From NCBI GenBank assembly GCA_027600665.1, contig JADGJL010000507.1:1-19510 (forward strand): 19,510 nucleotides of DNA. Reading direction: 5' to 3'. The translations under genes were made by a program, and so were the position numbers. Below, piece after piece: positions 19,433 through 19,510 of this stretch. The stretch is from Irineochytrium annulatum (taxonomy: Eukaryota; Chytridiomycota; Chytridiomycetes; Chytridiales; Chytridiaceae). Position 1 is the stretch's first letter. Each line of letters starts with the position of its first letter. The notes beneath the pieces are model-generated. The model was not told where the DNA came from and did no database searches. It saw only the letters and a program-made list of their open reading frames with translations.

Positions 19433-19510
19433 ATGGTCAAGACACTTGACAGCTTCGATTGGAATGGAGACTGTCGGCCACCGAAGTCCGAATTACTTTT
19501 ACACCTACCC
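19433..19510 (+). other. Possible 5' end of a divergent neighbour gene, truncated by the window
   Basis: An ATG at 19433 opens 26 codons to the window end without a stop, 77 bp from the Ku70 start on the other strand. That geometry matches the other head-to-head pairs here. The peptide resembles nothing I know, and an open frame this short is weak evidence. Confidence 0.15.

Overview
This window is nuclear DNA from an intron-rich eukaryote with a compact genome. It holds eight protein genes: seven complete and one running off the left edge. Each was rebuilt by splicing many short introns (about 37-80 nt, mostly 40-50, GT..AG, often with a CTAAC/CTGAC-like branch point near the 3' end). All exon sets below join in a single reading frame with no internal stop. 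The gene set fits an early-diverging, chytrid-like fungus best: a septation-initiation-type Cdc7/SepH kinase with a C-terminal armadillo region, a uridine kinase-UPRT fusion, a SAP-tailed Ku70 and a CYBC1/EROS-like membrane protein. This placement is inference; no rRNA or other marker is present.

Layout from left to right. 1-901 (-) is U1 snRNP 70K, lacking its C-terminus. 1010-2745 (+) is the ribosome-biogenesis factor NOP53, head-to-head with U1-70K across 108 bp. 2909-6424 (-) is a Cdc7/SepH/MAP3K-epsilon-like kinase in 16 exons. 6425-6922 has no gene I can support. 6923-7520 (-) is a small mitochondrial protein, probably ribosomal protein mL50, in four exons. 7645-11761 (-) is splicing factor SF3B1 in eight exons. 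11762-12064 is a spacer with a repeated TTGAYGTAMAT motif. 12065-12690 (-) is a three-exon membrane protein resembling CYBC1/EROS. 12805-14494 (+) is the uridine kinase/UPRT fusion. 14495-15030 is spacer and leader. 15031-16532 (+) is a conserved-looking protein of unknown function whose N-terminus resembles phage/bacterial DUF3102 proteins and whose C-terminal half faintly recalls phage-type DNA N6-adenine methyltransferases. 16766-19355 (-) is Ku70 in 15 exons. The last 155 bases are upstream of Ku70, with only a hint of another gene.

Most genes are housekeeping (splicing, ribosome assembly, mitochondrial translation, pyrimidine salvage, end joining, cytokinesis signalling) and do not form one pathway. 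The two that deserve attention are the CYBC1/EROS-like gene and the unknown gene at 15031-16532. I see no mobile element, CRISPR array, rRNA or tRNA.
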